A stretch of 64,000 nucleotides of DNA, taken from Penelope pileata (lineage: Eukaryota; Chordata; Aves; Galliformes; Cracidae). Where the stretch lies: the NCBI GenBank assembly GCA_013396635.1, contig WBMW01005313.1, positions 1,119,996 through 1,183,995 on the forward strand. The letters run 5' to 3'. The notes under the pieces were generated by a model. That model made no database searches. It was not told where the DNA came from and saw only the letters and a program-made list of their open reading frames with translations. Shown one piece after another: positions 13,601-27,733 of the stretch. The position numbers and the translations under genes are program-made. How positions within the stretch are numbered: position 1 is the first letter of the stretch; the number at the start of each line of letters is the position of its first letter.

Positions 13601-16153
13601 TTCTATTTATATATTTTAAAGTGTAACAAATGGAAAGATTGCTGTTTGCCATAAAATCATGCCGAGTGCTCATAGAATTTAGGAAAAACAAAATAAACAG
13701 TCACAGACCCTCAGTTAGAAGAATGAAAAGAGAAAGAATATTCACAACTTTTCTCCAGCCATCGATGTATTCCCATGATGTACATTCTTAGTATAATTCA
13801 TATCATGCAAAAAGGGTAAACACAAGAAAAAGTCACAAAGTGAACAAAAAAAGAGGAGAAGGAGGAAGAACAACTTATTATTTTTGACAAAGAATAATCT
13901 TAAGAAAAAATACTATCTGTCCACAGAGCCTGTTATACTGTTTGGATGCAACAGGGATTCTAACTTTTAAAATAAAATACTACATTTTTTAAAATTTATT
14001 TTCTATTTTTTATTTATTATTATTTAATAATGAAAAATATCCTCAGATGCCATTCATGACTTATTAGGATTTAATGTAGATAGCAAAATTCATACTACAA
14101 GCACATGCCAAGTTGGAAAATTGAGTTTTGGCTTTTTTGCTGCTTATTAGATGTTATTCTGTTTGGGGTAAATGATCTTAGGTGTTAGGTGCTACATGCA
14201 CCTCACAAAGCCAGAGCATGCTAATTGGCCAACTGGATTGGCCCAAAGGCTCCTTGACTCAGTTGAGCTGAGTTCAGGATTGCATTTCTCAGCTATGTGT
14301 GCTAGAAATGCTGCGTTTCCATCTCAAAGAGGGGCATGAATGTCAGGCTACTTCTGAGTGTCAAACAGCATTTTTGACTCCAGAAGAAGCTGGGCTCTCC
14401 TGGTTCCTCCTCATATCAAGAGTCAACGTATGGTAAGGTCCATAATTGTAGAGAAGAGAGGGAATCCAGACTCATAGAGCCTCCCACTTCAAAATCTCTG
14501 TGAATGCTGTGCCTGTCTTGAAAGCTGCTCTTAACCTCTTTTCACATGTTCTAAAAAGCATTTTCAATGCATCTAGCTCCTCAGATAAAACCTTCTGTCT
14601 CCAAAAGTCTTTCAGGTACATCTGAGTTCATAGGGTGTAAGTGAGAAGGAGCAGAAATCTGCGTAATTGCTTTGGACTATAAAGGCTCATAAGAGTCCTG
14701 AGACATTTGTTTGCACACATATGTGAGAATGAATGACTGAGGGGAGGTATGGCTCTGAAACTACATGGATGGATCCCCTGACCAATTCTTCTTTTACAAC
14801 AGAGTGAATTTCACTTAATTTTTAATATGTGCTCAGATACCACGTAATCAGACTTTTAGCAAACATGTCTAGTAGTAGTGGACAAAAACAATAGCATTTC
14901 TTCTTAGAACAAGTGGTATGGACTTACTGAATAGAATACATTATACATAGGTAAAGATGGTGGGTAATTTTGACCACCAGAACCATAGTATTTTATATAT
15001 TCATATTATGTGATCTTTTCTATTATGCTTTCTATAAGCTTCAGGAATCCATGTGAGGAGAAGAATCATCTAGCAAGGAAATTCCAGAGCAAATGGGAAA
15101 GGCCTCTTTCCTAAGTGATTCTAATATCCAAGAACATCTCTAATACATAATGTGGAAGTTATTATTTTAGATATTTGCAGAGAGAGACATTTGTACTGTA
15201 TCATACACACCTTTGGTCTCTGAGAAAACTAATAATGTGAGGGATAAGAACACATGACATAATCACAGTTCCAGCCCCGTTCTGTTCCCATATTTTTTGT
15301 GTCTCCATGGGATACTTATGTTGCAGTCTTGAATGCATTAAGCATTATGCATGAATCCACATGATTTGAGCTCTGGAACAGGCGAAGATTAATTGATTTC
15401 TAATGGAAAAATGTATGCCTGATACTATTTTCATTGTAACACTTCCTTTCCTGGGTAGTGAACAGTATCTCACTTTATCTATCTGAAAGTTAAATCTAGA
15501 GCAATTTTTTACCATTGGTACAAGCAGTGCAAATACAATGCTGCCTTTTCACCTTAATCATTTGGTAATATTTCCAATTTCCTTGACTTAACTCATGGTA
15601 GATCCCTTCTGAGCACAACCTTTCTGGATTGATTTTTAAAATCAGCCTGACTGATTAGAAGTGTGTGTTTTTGCTTTGGAGGTTGGTAGTGAGTGTGCCA
15701 CATCAGCTTGCCCATCAGTCGGCCATCAGCTTGTCCCTCTGAAGCTGTGCATCTCTTTCTCCCTCACATACCGCTTAGAGGCTGAGTCCACTTCTGGGCT
15801 TTTCTCAAGCCTTCCCCAGCACATTTAAGATGTGTATGCCTGATGTACTGCTATTCCTTCTCTTCCATGTACACCTGGCCAGACTGAACTGAGCTGAGTG
15901 AGATAATTTGAGCCAGTATGACATTTCATTGAAAAACCATCATAATGTAGATTTGAGAAATGGGCATCCTGAGTTTGTCCTACTGGTTCACTTCTCAGAA
16001 CTGTGACAAGCTGTATAACAGCTCAATCTTCACTTTGCTCTTCTGCTTCATTTTGGATGTTTGCTGCTTTTCTGTCCATTTAGACAGCCAGCTGTTGAAG
16101 GCAGGAGCCTAATGTTCTTGCACATCTGTAGAATACAGTTCCTATCAGTGTTA
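10603..16153. other. Unique DNA, no gene recognised
   Basis: No recognised transposon. An AT-rich low-complexity patch spans about 13970-14045. Near 14220-14290 the plus strand carries two ATTGGCC motifs and a short inverted repeat ACTCAG/CTGAGT. Open frames are at most 95 codons, without domains. Confidence 0.6.
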
Positions 16154-16671
16154 TACACAGGGATGCTCCGAAAGTAATGCCTCCCATTTTATTATGTTGT
16201 CCCATGATATCAGAGGTGGATGTTGATGGTATGGCAGCAGAGGTTGAACCTTCCTACCAACATTCCATTCCATTTTCTTGCTGTGTGACAGATGGCAGCA
16301 GAGGGGCAGTCTGACATAATGGCATCTGACATGGAAGTGCTGATGAAGCAAAGGTGTGGAATTTAATTCCTCCGTGCGGAAACCATTGACATTCATTGAT
16401 GCATGCTGAACATTTATGGAGACCAAACAGTGGATCTGAGCACAGTGAGACAGTGGTGGTATGTTTCAGCAGTGGTGACAGTGACAGTGGTCACCTCTGT
16501 TGGTGCAGGTTGTTATGAGCGTGGCATGCAGCTCTTGTTCATTGCTGGTGAAAATGCACAGCTCATGGTGGTGACTATGCTGAAAAACTGTTTTGTAGCT
16601 GAGAATTTGCTCTATTAAATAGCATTATTGTGCTCTTTGTAGCTGCTGTAGTTCCCAAGGAACAACCTACG
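16154..16671 (+). mobile_element. Galluhop-type mariner, non-autonomous copy 1
   Basis: This looks like an internally deleted copy of the bird mariner known as Galluhop (Mariner1_GG). The left terminal repeat reads 'ggatgctccgaaagtaatgc' preceded by TACACA. The interior keeps the start of the transposase gene (ATG at 16292) and then jumps to the 3' UTR ('gagaatttgctctatt'). Full-length elements are about 1.2-1.3 kb, so more than half is missing. The right terminal repeat is mostly deleted: the text passes from 'ttcccaaggaa' directly to 'caacctacgt', losing about 25 bp that copy 2 retains. The TA target at the right end is not intact. Confidence 0.9.
16292..16510 (+). pseudogene. Mariner transposase N-terminal remnant
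   Basis: Translation from ATG 16292 starts MAAEGQSDIMASDMEVLMKQ and stops within about 25 codons. After a frame change it continues as MLNIYGDQTVDLSTVRQWW from 16403, which is the helix-turn-helix DNA-binding region at the N terminus of mariner transposases. The catalytic DD34D domain is absent. The gene is dead through internal deletion, frameshift and stop. Confidence 0.75.
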
Positions 16672-19164
16672 TTCATGAAAATAACAAGTGAAAAGTGCCT
16701 TACTTCTGATGGTAATCACAGAACCTGCCTTATTTGAGGGATTGATGCAGTATATTCTGAGTCAGTTGCAATGAGACACAGAATGTTCCTTGAAGTTTAG
16801 ATCAAGTCACTGTGATGTGCACTTGGACAAAATATTGTTTCTTTTTCGGTCAGTGCAATAAGCAATGAAAGAAAGAATGAGTGGTTTTGGCCTTTCTATT
16901 TCTGTTACCATGATTCAGAGCTGTTGGCAAATGACCATCTGTCCTCCATCTTTGGAGGTAAAAAGACCAATAGTCAGACTTCACTTTTCAAAGGAATCCT
17001 GTGATTCTAGATAAACTAAAGCTACTCTTCATTTCCAAGAAAATAGTGACTCTATTTCCTGAAAAGCTGTGGTCACAATATGTAGCTCTAGAGTGAGGGA
17101 TTTAGTCTGAGGAAGCAACATGTTTTCAAAAAACATCTGCCATGCAACATGAAAAGAAAGTATCATGTCGGTAAGTGCATTCCTTCCAACCTTGATCAGA
17201 CCGTTCCTACATGTAAGAGTACAAACCCTAAAATATTGTATGCTTCCTCCCCAGCTCTTATTAGTCTGGTATCATCCTAATCCTGAAGCTCTCCTTTGTC
17301 TTGTGAAAGATGATCCAACTTTTTTTAATAGCTGAAGTTCAAAAGATGCCTCTGCCCCTCTGACTTACCAGTAATTGCCCTACCCTATTTCCAGAGATGT
17401 CAAGCACAGTCCTGAGGCAGATTCTAAAGAAGTATTCTGTCATCATCATTTCTAGTAAATTCATAGAGTGATTTAAGCTATCTTTAGAACACACATTTTG
17501 TTTCCCAATAAAGTATTCTTTTTGTGACCTTCTAATTAATAAGATTAAGGGAATTTAGCCTGGGAATCTGACAAAAGACAGCAATCTAGGACCCTCACTG
17601 AATATTAATATCCATCTTGTAGCAAAAGCAGAACACTTGTTTGTGTATATTGGAGCCCCACTGGTTTAGGTCTTTACTAGGAAAACAACAAAGAAGAGAA
17701 AAAAAATAACAAATTACAGCTGAAACAAATCATCAGCATTGCTGTTTTCAAATTACTATATTTCTGGGGAATTTCAGTCAGTTACATGAAAAAGAAGACA
17801 CCAGTTTCAATGGAGCTTTGATAGTCAGGTTATGTTAATAATGGGGACTCATGTAAAATGCATAAGGTATACCTTACAGATGAAGAAGATTGCTAATAAT
17901 TATTCTGTATGCTAAGAGTGTAGCTCTTTCTGAACTGATACATAAAGACTCCTTTACATCCCAGTCTAATTACTTATAGACAGTTGAGCACAAAATTACT
18001 TTCATCTGTTTGAACATGTGGAAGGAAAGAGATTAGAGATGTACCTTTCAAAACAGCTGGTTGGCATGTTAAAGAAGAAAACCTACTGGTTCTTCGTTTC
18101 TGATTGAAAAGTGCATTTCTTTATAATTAGACCTATTAAAGTAAATGTCGTGCAGGGGGATTCTCAGAGGGGGTGACTGGGGTGCACAGCATGAAAGTCA
18201 GTTGCTCTCTTATGGCTGCTCTGAAAACTGGAAGAGTTTTCAAAGCCAAGGAAAGGTAGAACTAGGTGTTTTGACACCTTGTCTTTTTCCCTAGCTACTC
18301 TGGGGTTTCTTTTGGTGTGCTGGCTTCCAGTGAATAGGAGTGGAAGTTCCTGGGGTTAGCAAATGGCTGTGAGTGACCCTTCTTGATGTCTCTGTCTTGC
18401 TGTCCTTCAGGAAGAAGTCAATGCAAGTTGTATGGGAAGCACTGACTTAACACAGGAAGAACCATATAGAATATCCCAAGGGGCTTGTAAGAAGATGAGT
18501 GATCAATGTCTTGAATTTCTATTTGTCAGCTTCAACTGATTTCAGGGGAAATGCAGTAGTAAAGAAATATGTATGCAAGGGGTCTAATCCTGTGCTGACT
18601 TTACAGCATTAAAGTAGAAAAATGTGCATTTGTAGTAACATGTACAAATCTCTCTCCACCAGATTTCTAATTCTGTCCAAAGTCTTTTAGTGTGTCCTGA
18701 GATAACAGCAGGGATAGCACGTTCTTAGGAGTCTTCTCAGACTTTTCTCAGCATTTCATGAAGCAGAGATGTGTTGCTGTTCTCATTATGGCATGAGAGG
18801 AGTTAAGACTATGTAAGCTGAAGGTGCTGCATCAGAGTTGCACACAGGAATTGCAGCCTGACTATGAACAGCCTAGTCACCTCTCCAAGATTTTCAGGCA
18901 TACAGCAAAATAAACAGCCTCTAAGGCTTCATGGGGGAGGTGACAGAAGGCAACTGCACAGTGTTCTCCAGATCACCAAAAAAAGAACAGTGTACCTGAT
19001 TCAACTTTTCAGTGTCTGAACCATGAGGTATCTTGCTGTCTCTCTGGTGTCTGCTCACACAAACTAGCTGGAATTGTGTCAGGATGTGTAGGCTGATTTG
19101 GAAACTAAGAATCCCAGCTCTGAAGCACACTGAATATTGTTCCTCTTCACTCAACACTTGTTAG
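16672..19164. other. Unique AT-rich DNA, no gene recognised
   Basis: No repeat family and no exon-like structure recognised. The sequence directly upstream of 19165 may be further decayed CR1 but I cannot support that by eye. Confidence 0.55.
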
Positions 19165-19954
19165 ACCACATCGACATCCTATGACAGAGCAACACTGGAC
19201 ACAGGCACAGACTGGGAGGCAAGTGGCTGGAGAGCACCTCAGCAGGAAGGGACCTGAGGGTGCAGTGACAGCAGTCTCAGTGCATGCCAGCAGTGTGCTC
19301 TGGCAGCCAAATGGCAAACTGCGTTCTGGGATGCATTAAACACAACATGGCAAACTGATCAAGAGAGGTGACTCTCCCACTATGTTTAGCATTGATGCAG
19401 CATCTCCTTGAATATTACTTGCAGATCTGGGCTCCAGAGTACAAGAAGGACATAAAGGTTCATGAAAGCATCCAAAGGAGGGTACCAAAACTGTTAGCAA
19501 GGCTGAAGGCATGTTCTGTGAAGAGAGGCTGAGGGCACTGTGCTGTCCCTGTAGAGAAGGAGACTGAGAGGTGACCTCACAGATTTCCACAGATCCATGA
19601 GGGGAGGAAGCAGAGAGAGATACTGGGCTCTTCCCCCAAAGAACCAAGGGCAGTACACGTGGGAATGGTACAAAGCTGTGCCAGGGGAAGTTCAGACCAG
19701 GCACTAGTTAACATTTCTTTACTGTGAGGGTGGTCAAACACCAGAATAGGCTTCCTAGGGAGGTAGTTGATGTCCCACACCTGCCAGTCTTCAAAAGGCA
19801 TGTGGATAATACCCTCAATAATATGCTTTAACTTTTGGTTAGCCCCGAAGTAATCAAACAGTTGGACTAGTTAATCCTCGAAGATCCCTTCCAACTATTC
19901 TGTTCTATTCTGTTCTGTTCTGTTCTATTCTGTTCCATTCCGTTCTTTCCTAGA
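19165..19954 (+). mobile_element. Old diverged CR1 LINE, about 0.8 kb
   Basis: The order of segments matches the last part of CR1 ORF2 and the 3' UTR on the plus strand. It runs from 'caggaagggacctgagggtg' through 'cagatctgggctccagagta' and 'acaagaaggacat', then 'gagaggctgagggcactgtg', then 'ccagaataggcttcctaggg', and ends with 'gatcccttccaac' and a pentamer-rich tail. The reading frame is broken by stops and indels throughout, so the copy is old. The left edge is approximate. Confidence 0.87.
19896..19949 (+). repeat. CR1 3' tail microsatellite (ATTCT/GTTCT)n
   Basis: About ten pentamer units of the form ATTCT or GTTCT, with single-base variants, close the preceding CR1. This tail differs from the ATTCTGTG octamer tail at 3966-3993, implying a different CR1 subfamily. 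Confidence 0.85.
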
Positions 19955-22900
19955 CAAATCTTCACATGTGTAAAGACAGGAAATTATAGATAACAGGTTA
20001 TGAAAGATTAGATTCAATAAACAAGACATCCATGACCTTACTATGCACTATTGCCCTTCTTCGTTAGACAAGCTCCTGCTTATGGTAAGAAAGAAGCCTG
20101 GCTTCTGTGTCTACCCGGGTGTACCAGTGATCAGATACTGCATGCCTGTGCGAGGCAGGGTCTCTCGGCTGGCAGTACATGCTCTAGCCCGGATGAAGCC
20201 ACTCTGTACAGCGGCCCACAGATCCCACCCAACTCCTGACGAATTCACTCTGCTTCCCACAAAGGCCTTTGGTGAGCTGCTCTGTTGCTGTGTGAGGAAG
20301 GGTATCCTGGCTCCTCCTGGGTTTATAACAAGGGGCTTAACCTCTTTGAGAAAGCAAAAGGCAACATGGCACATCAGGCTGGAAGATGACTGACTCCTGT
20401 GTGTGCCAATAGTAAGACTAGTGAAGAGGACGACATGGTGCACTCAGCTTGCCGGATGCTTCCTGCTAAATATCTGGGGTACAACAGGAGAATGATTGCC
20501 CTAGTGTGCACAGAGCCTGCCTGCGCTCCTGTCCCACACCTCATCTGCTAAGGTCTTTTCCAGAATTAACAGAAATAAAATTGTAACCTCACCACTCATA
20601 CTCACTTCCGAATGAATTGGCCTTTGTCTTCATTTCTAACCCGATTTGTACTTGCACCAACTTTGTATTCTTTATGGATAGAAGATACTTCTGATTAAAA
20701 GATACATCTTGATTTAAAGGACAGCTAGTATGTTGTAGACATAATACATGGCTACCAGGAGCGCTACTGATTGCTGATAATTTAATTCCTATAACAGACT
20801 AGAGAAAGCTTATTACCTGGCAGCCAGTATTCAATCACTATTTTCTGAAATAAATAGCCTATCAGATAGCTAACAATAAAAAAGCTAACATGATGTCCTT
20901 AATTTTGTGTATTTTAAAATGTAATATACTTTGCTAACACAGACATCCTAAAAGCTGTCTTTTTCCTAATTCTTCTCAATGGCTTTTTCCTGTATTTGTG
21001 GCATGGTTTATTTAAGTAAATGGCATTGTTACATTAATTTTAAAATCTGATCTATGGGCTAAATAAGATAGCATAATAGAGGTTGAAATGCCCTAAAATA
21101 CTGTCTTCTATGTTGTACTCATGAGGTTCATGGTTGTTTTTTAGTGTGCTGCAGAAAAAGATGCATTTTAAAATAAGCAAGTACAACTGATTGTGTATTT
21201 CCTTTCATTACATTGTTCTTGGAACCATAGAAACAGCTAGAGGAATCATGACTGTAGAAACACTCTGGCATCTGAGCTAAGGAGAATTATGTAAGGTAAA
21301 ACAGAACAATTTCCCCCTCCTCCCAGCTAACCACAAACCTCATTTGCTTCCATAGAAAATTTGGTGTTGTAGTATGACAAAACGTAATAAATGGGTAAGC
21401 AGCGAGATGGATAATGGAAGTAAGGTGGGAGAATCATTCATTTTAACTAATTAATAAACCAAATGATAGTGAATCTGTGGAAAAGATAACAGTCCATTCA
21501 GTTATCTATCATTTACTGATGTAGGACAAAGTCTGATGTGACATTGGTTATAGATCAAATATAGAGCTGGCTGTGAAGTTCCAATGTAATTTTTTGAATG
21601 AATATATATATATTTTTAACAATGAAAATATAATTTACAAAAACACCTGGAATTGTTCTATACGCTTTAAGTAAAAATTGACATGAAGTATCTAATTGGG
21701 CCTCAAATTAAAACATTTTATTTTCCTAAGAGATGCAAGGCATTTTGTTTCAGATCAGCTGTACATGAACTTCTGTCCACCTAAGATAGCCAGTGGAACC
21801 AGAGAAGCTGCTTTTTGGGGTAGCTCACACTTCTGTACTCCCCTAGTTGGCCTTTTTGTCTGGATGAGGTTTCTGTAACATAAAGATGTTTTCTCTCATC
21901 AAATAAGCAATATGTTTGGTTAAAAAGTAGGGTTAGTTATTCCATAATTCAGCCCAGGACTTCTTAGTTATGACCTAGAGGAAGCATACTTTCCAGATAA
22001 AAACAGAATGAACTACAGTTTCAAATGTCCTAAATTCAGTTCCAGGTGTTTTGACTTTGATAATGGATAGTACACATTTCTCCCTCTGCATTAAATATAC
22101 AATGGAATACTAAAATGTGTCTCTATTATTTTTGAAATTATTGAAGATGAAAACTAGGACTGAAATCAGCTTCTTGCATAATTAGATCCTATTTAAAATG
22201 GCAACGAGAGAAAAGAGAAGAAATAGCAAAAATTGTCTGAGAGATGGGAACATAGCATTGGATAAAACTCATGTGCAGATTTAATGTGGGCAACATAGTG
22301 GGATGTTTCCTTATAGATACATTGGGAGTGTGGAGATTAAGGATATGTTCTCTTTTATCTCCAATTCCCTTTGCAAATCCTATTTTGGCTGCATCCTAAG
22401 TGTACTAATAAACACTAAAGGCAATTGAGAAGAAATCAGGTCATAGCTTCTGCTTTATTTCAAGTGTCCGTCTGAAATGTTCAGCTCCAGAAAAGTATAT
22501 ACATAAATATATATATAACACTTCTGGAAGAAATGGCACAGATGCTGCCAGCTATGCCCTCTGGCGCTCTGAGAGGCAGAAGCTCCTCTTGGGTTTTGCA
22601 GTATGCTCTGAAGTGAAGTTGTGTTTTAATTGCTCCATCCATCCCTATTAATGGACAGGCAGAAAGGGAAAAAATTCTAATGAGAAAACAGATATTGTAT
22701 ATACATTATACTGTGGTTAAAAGAATATTAAGGTTGCTAAATGGAGCACAGAAAATCCAGGAAATATTGTATGTATGGCTCCTGGTGTAACCTTAATTCA
22801 GCTTCTGCAGCCAACAGCATTATGATACAGTTCCAGAGATTCCTACTCCACCTAATGAATGAATGACTGGTCCTTCATGACTGCTCTGCTCTCTACTTTC

Positions 22901-25900
22901 CACACTCATTATGGAGTCCCGAGTTTTATTTATCATACAGAAGAGAAACCCTGCACTAAGTACAGGATTATTAATTTCCTCACAATTTTTCATTTGCCCT
23001 CCCTTCTACATTATGTTAATGGTACTCACGGTGCTCATCATTGTAATATTCAGTGTCTACACAAACATTCAAAATGCATTTCTGCAAAATTTCTGGGTGA
23101 TGGCTGTTATTTGTTATGTGAGTTGTTGCACTCACAGTACTGTTTATAGGTTAAGAGGAAACACTTTATATATAAAATCAAGAATTTATTGTTATCATCT
23201 TTACAGTCTAATCCAAGAATCCCTATTTGTCCAAATCTAATTACTTCAGAAAAAAAAAAGTTTTATACAGAAAGTCTCATTAAATTAAATTGAAATTGTT
23301 ATACACACACCTACTTTCTACCCTTTTTCTTGTTATGCTCAACCTTTCTCTGTTCCCCTGGGTCCCAAACTGCGAGGTTTCATTCTGGTGCTGAAGGTAG
23401 AATGTGGAGTTGTCAGCATCTGGAGTCTTTCATGGAAAGGAATGCAATGTTCTTGTTCATGGTTTCTTCTTAATCACTCTAGAACTTACTGGAGGCTCTT
23501 TTTAATGTCTGCTAACGTGTATTTATAGCTTTGCTCCCTTCCCGTGGGTCCGCATCTTTGCATTGCAGCCAAATTCACTACCTATGGTGACCTTTTTCTA
23601 TGCTGAATTCTGTATCTTTATTCTCTATTACACCTAAACTTAGTGCTGTCCAGCCTCAGGTCTGCATTTCTTTAACTGACTACTGGTGAGTTGCTTATAG
23701 TTTCGAGTCTCAAGTGGCACACCCATGCCTCATTTCTTATCATGTAGATATTCCTCTACACTGTGTCATGTCTCTCCATTTCTCTGCTGCTATACTAGGC
23801 CTGTATTTCTCTGCATGACATCATTATGTGTTAGAGTTGTAACGTCAGGAAGGTGCCATAAAAAGACAAAAGAAAAAAATTCAACCATAGACATCTGATG
23901 TTAGAGCTAAACCAAGGAAAACAAAGTTGCAGGCATGTCAAAAAGATTTTAGAGAGAGCCGACTGGGAAACCTTTAGGCCTGAGACTTTGCGAAACTCAC
24001 TAAAAAACTTGTAGCCTGTTACTAGCAATGGCAATACCAAATTACAGGTATCACAATTACAGTGTGCATCCTGGGAAATAGATTAATTGGAAAGAAAATG
24101 CTGCATTTCTTTTCACAGTGCTTACCTGAACCTATTGAAGGATTGAAGGCTTTTTTTTTTTAAACCTTAGGCTTCAGGGAGCGTTAATTGACTGAAAGTA
24201 CTTTTAGTTCCTAATTATATCGTCCCAATAGCACTTTAAACAAAGGTGACAATGAACAGACACATGCTGAGTGATGATGTGATGTCTGGTAGGAATGGAT
24301 ATATTAAAAAATTTAGAAGTTAGATTGTCATTCAACTCAAAGCCTAGAAATTCAGGATGCGTTCCATTGGTATATATTGGCTGCTGTGAGCTGTTGTGGG
24401 GTTGCAAAGCAACCATAAACTTGACTTAACTAGCCAGTAAAGTGGGTTTTACCGTTGCTTTGTGTCACCAGATTGCTCCAAGGCAGCTGGAATATCCCAT
24501 GAATCTGGCCCCAGATGTTTATGTGGAGCTTATTCAAACTATTCTAACCTCTTTGACTATGAAATCTGCTGGAAACCTCACGAGAATAAATTCTCTCCTT
24601 CTACTGCTCTCAACCAGAAATACCAGAAGAACAGTCAGTCTTTCAGTTTCATCACGCTTTTGATTCAGTAAGACTGCAAATGGAAAATAAAACCACCAAA
24701 ACTTACTCAAGAGTTTCAGAATCCCTCCTCACATGTGATTTAGTTTTAATTCTAAGAAGGCCTACTGTGCTTCAATGATAGTGGCATCTCCTTAGTTACA
24801 CCTAAATTGACTGCTGCTTTGGTGTTGTTGAGACACATTGCAGGACTCACCTAATAGTCTTACATCAAACACATAGCACACAGTCTTACACCAAAATATT
24901 ATGATTTTAAGTTGAGGAGCAAATAACTTGTGTGTTACAAATTCATTTAGCTATTCTGTTTTGTTCCATTCTATTTACTGTGTTATCCAGCAAGTGGTCT
25001 TGAGTGGGATTCATTTCACAGGAGTTCAGGTGACTGTCTGCAGTAGAGTTAGTAACCTTTCATTCTCTTTACTAGTGGTGGACAGAAAGTTGCTACTACA
25101 TTATCTCACTCATTTGACTTCTTTTAGACACTTAATGCACGATTTCCAGTGCTAGAATTGTTTTATAACAATTTGGATTGGAAATGTCATGCAAAAATAA
25201 GACTCTCACAGTCTGTCCCATGTCAGCTTCAATTTAGGTCTGTATGGCTCCTGTGATGAAATTCGAGTAGCAAGGAAGTGCTAGTTGATCCGTATTCTGC
25301 AGATGGTCATAGATCTCTGTGATATTCTGAATAGCCTTCATTGTGACACCTATGTCAACTTTGAGATGTTTCTCCTCATCAGATGCAAGCCTAACTTTTC
25401 ATAAGATAAAAAAAACCTGTAAAATTACATAAAGATATTTCTGACTTGAGTCATGTGAAGCACAGCCAAGCAAAACACTGGGGAATGCATTGTAAGGAAT
25501 GTCTTTTGTTTTTGGCAGCATAGATGAGTTAGTTGACCTAATAGAATATAACAATCTTTAATATCTTTGATTAAAATTCCTTAACTTTTGGCATGCATTT
25601 ATAAAAATACTGAACGTTCAGCTTATACTTTACAACATCCTTGAAGAAAAATTCTGCAAACATCACTTTTCTCTAAATTAGAGATAAGGCAAGGAGCAGA
25701 GATATGACAGCCTTTTGTGACCTAAACAAAGGCTAAATTAAATAGTGATAGTAGAGAGGGTTTCATATGCAAATGCTCAAAAGGAGTTAAACATGCACTT
25801 TCTTCATTGGTACTATTCAATCTAATCTTCTTTTTATGCTGTCATTAGATGCTACATTCTATTTGACGTGTTTTATAAAAATAAGATTCTGTATAGGTCT

Positions 25901-27540
25901 TACCACAGTGCTTTTAAATATCTGCATGAAATGTATGACCTTAAAAAGGAGGCATGAGGGACAAAATAGTTGAATCGTTAGCAGATGAATAATTGGTTTT
26001 GAGAAATGTCGACAGAGCCTTCTTGTTTACTCTACAGCTGTTCCAGGAGAGGTAAACAGAGGTACTCTTTGCTGCAATTCAGAGGGATTATTCTAACGAA
26101 TTACTCACATGCCTCACATTGCTTGGTTTGTAGTGGGTTGGTGCCAAATCTGAATCCAGTAGCACACTGCATGGTGACCGAGTTATTAGTCAAGGAATGT
26201 GTTTATTTAAAATAAAGGTAGCCCCAAATTTGGTGACAGTTCTTTTCTCAGCTTGTATGTTGGCCCAATAACTAAGTCCATTAAACACAGAGAAAAAGAG
26301 CAGTATGTTCACACAGTTTTATGAATATTTATCATCCAGCTAGTAATAGAGATTTTGAGGGCATTTATAACTTGAAAAATCGAATTTGGAGGCTTCCATT
26401 ATGCGGAGGTTGCACAGACCCAGCATCTCTGTGCTAGAGACTTCACTGCCTAACTAGACAGGGTGGACAGAGGATGGAATAGAAAGTGGTGTGCACATGT
26501 TCAGACAGAAGAAGAAGCATTAGGACTCACAGTGTCCTTCTCGCAGTTATTGCCTGATCCTGTACACCACTCTGCTCTGTCTTTCAAATTGAACAGCTCA
26601 GCTTTTCTGTTCTGCAAAGTCCTTCTATGTGATAAACATTTTACATATACCTAAAATACTAACCCAGTAGGTCAGGCATCACTTTGTTGGTATTTCACCA
26701 ATTATTGTTTATTGAGTACCTGGACATGACTGTAAGGACTTCTGGCCTACCTTATTACTTGAAGATTAACTTGTGAGCTAAAATGAGTCACTCAGTCATG
26801 CCGCAGACTGTGGAGATGATCTTACTTCTCTGAATTGCCTGTCATATGCTTTTTAGATGAGCTTTCATTTTAAAATAGACATAATGAGAAATCATTTGAC
26901 ATAGTGTCAAAGACTTCCAGTGCTCCCTGCTAATTTCCCCAAAGTGTCACTAACATCTGAGTTCAGAGGAAAGAGTCTGAGCTTACAGGCTCTGTTGCTG
27001 CATTGTGTCTTTGTCTGCCAAATATCCCCACAGCACTGTTGTGTTCTTTGCTTATGTTCTCTTACTTTCCTCTCATTATCAAGTTCGGCTGCCCACCAGA
27101 AACATCATGTAGCTTCAGACTCCCATACCAGCCTACTTTTCTCTCTCACATTTGCATTAGGCAAAGCAGAAATACTTTTGAAATCTCTTTTGACTATCAA
27201 ATTAGGCCTTGAATCTCATGAGAACTCCAATTCCAAGACTACACATGTTAAATATAAGGTCCCACTTGTAGGAATAAACTCTCCAGAAAGCAGAAGTCAA
27301 ACAGCACCGTATGAGAGATGTCCATCACCCATGACATGGGCCAAATGTCAGGACTATGACCTACTTGTGTAGGGAATACTTTTATTTATAGTCTTTGCTC
27401 CTGTACAAGTAGTCAGATACAGCTTGTCGCAACTGTGCCTGTGTATAGCAACAACTGTCTGACTAGCAACAGTAACATTCCATTATTTGTACACAGTTTA
27501 TATAGGATCTTTCACATCTCTTAGGAATTACCACTTCGTA
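19955..27540. other. Long unique stretch, no gene recognised
   Basis: No interspersed repeat recognised over 7.5 kb. Short AT microsatellites occur near 21604-21618 and 22498-22520. The patch 20090-20400 is GC-richer and is open on both strands (116 codons plus at 20043-20393, 110 codons minus at 20111-20443), without any domain I know. A 150-codon plus frame at 26920-27372 is rich in Ser and Leu, with no recognisable motif. Confidence 0.55.
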
Positions 27541-27733
27541 TATATGAGGGATTCTTCAAAAATTATGCCTCCTATTTTATGACATTGGCTCATGACATCA
27601 GGGGCGGTTGTTGGTGGTATGGCAGTAGAGACTGAAGCTTTGTGCCAATATCCCATCACATTTTGTTGCCGTGTGACAGATGGCAGCAGAGGGGCAGTCT
27701 GACCAAATGGTGTCTGACATGGCAGGGTGGATG

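Noticed and set aside
26920..27372. 150-codon plus-strand frame
   Set aside because: Composition is biased to Ser and Leu, no motif is recognised, a second overlapping frame is also open, and there is no splice or promoter context.
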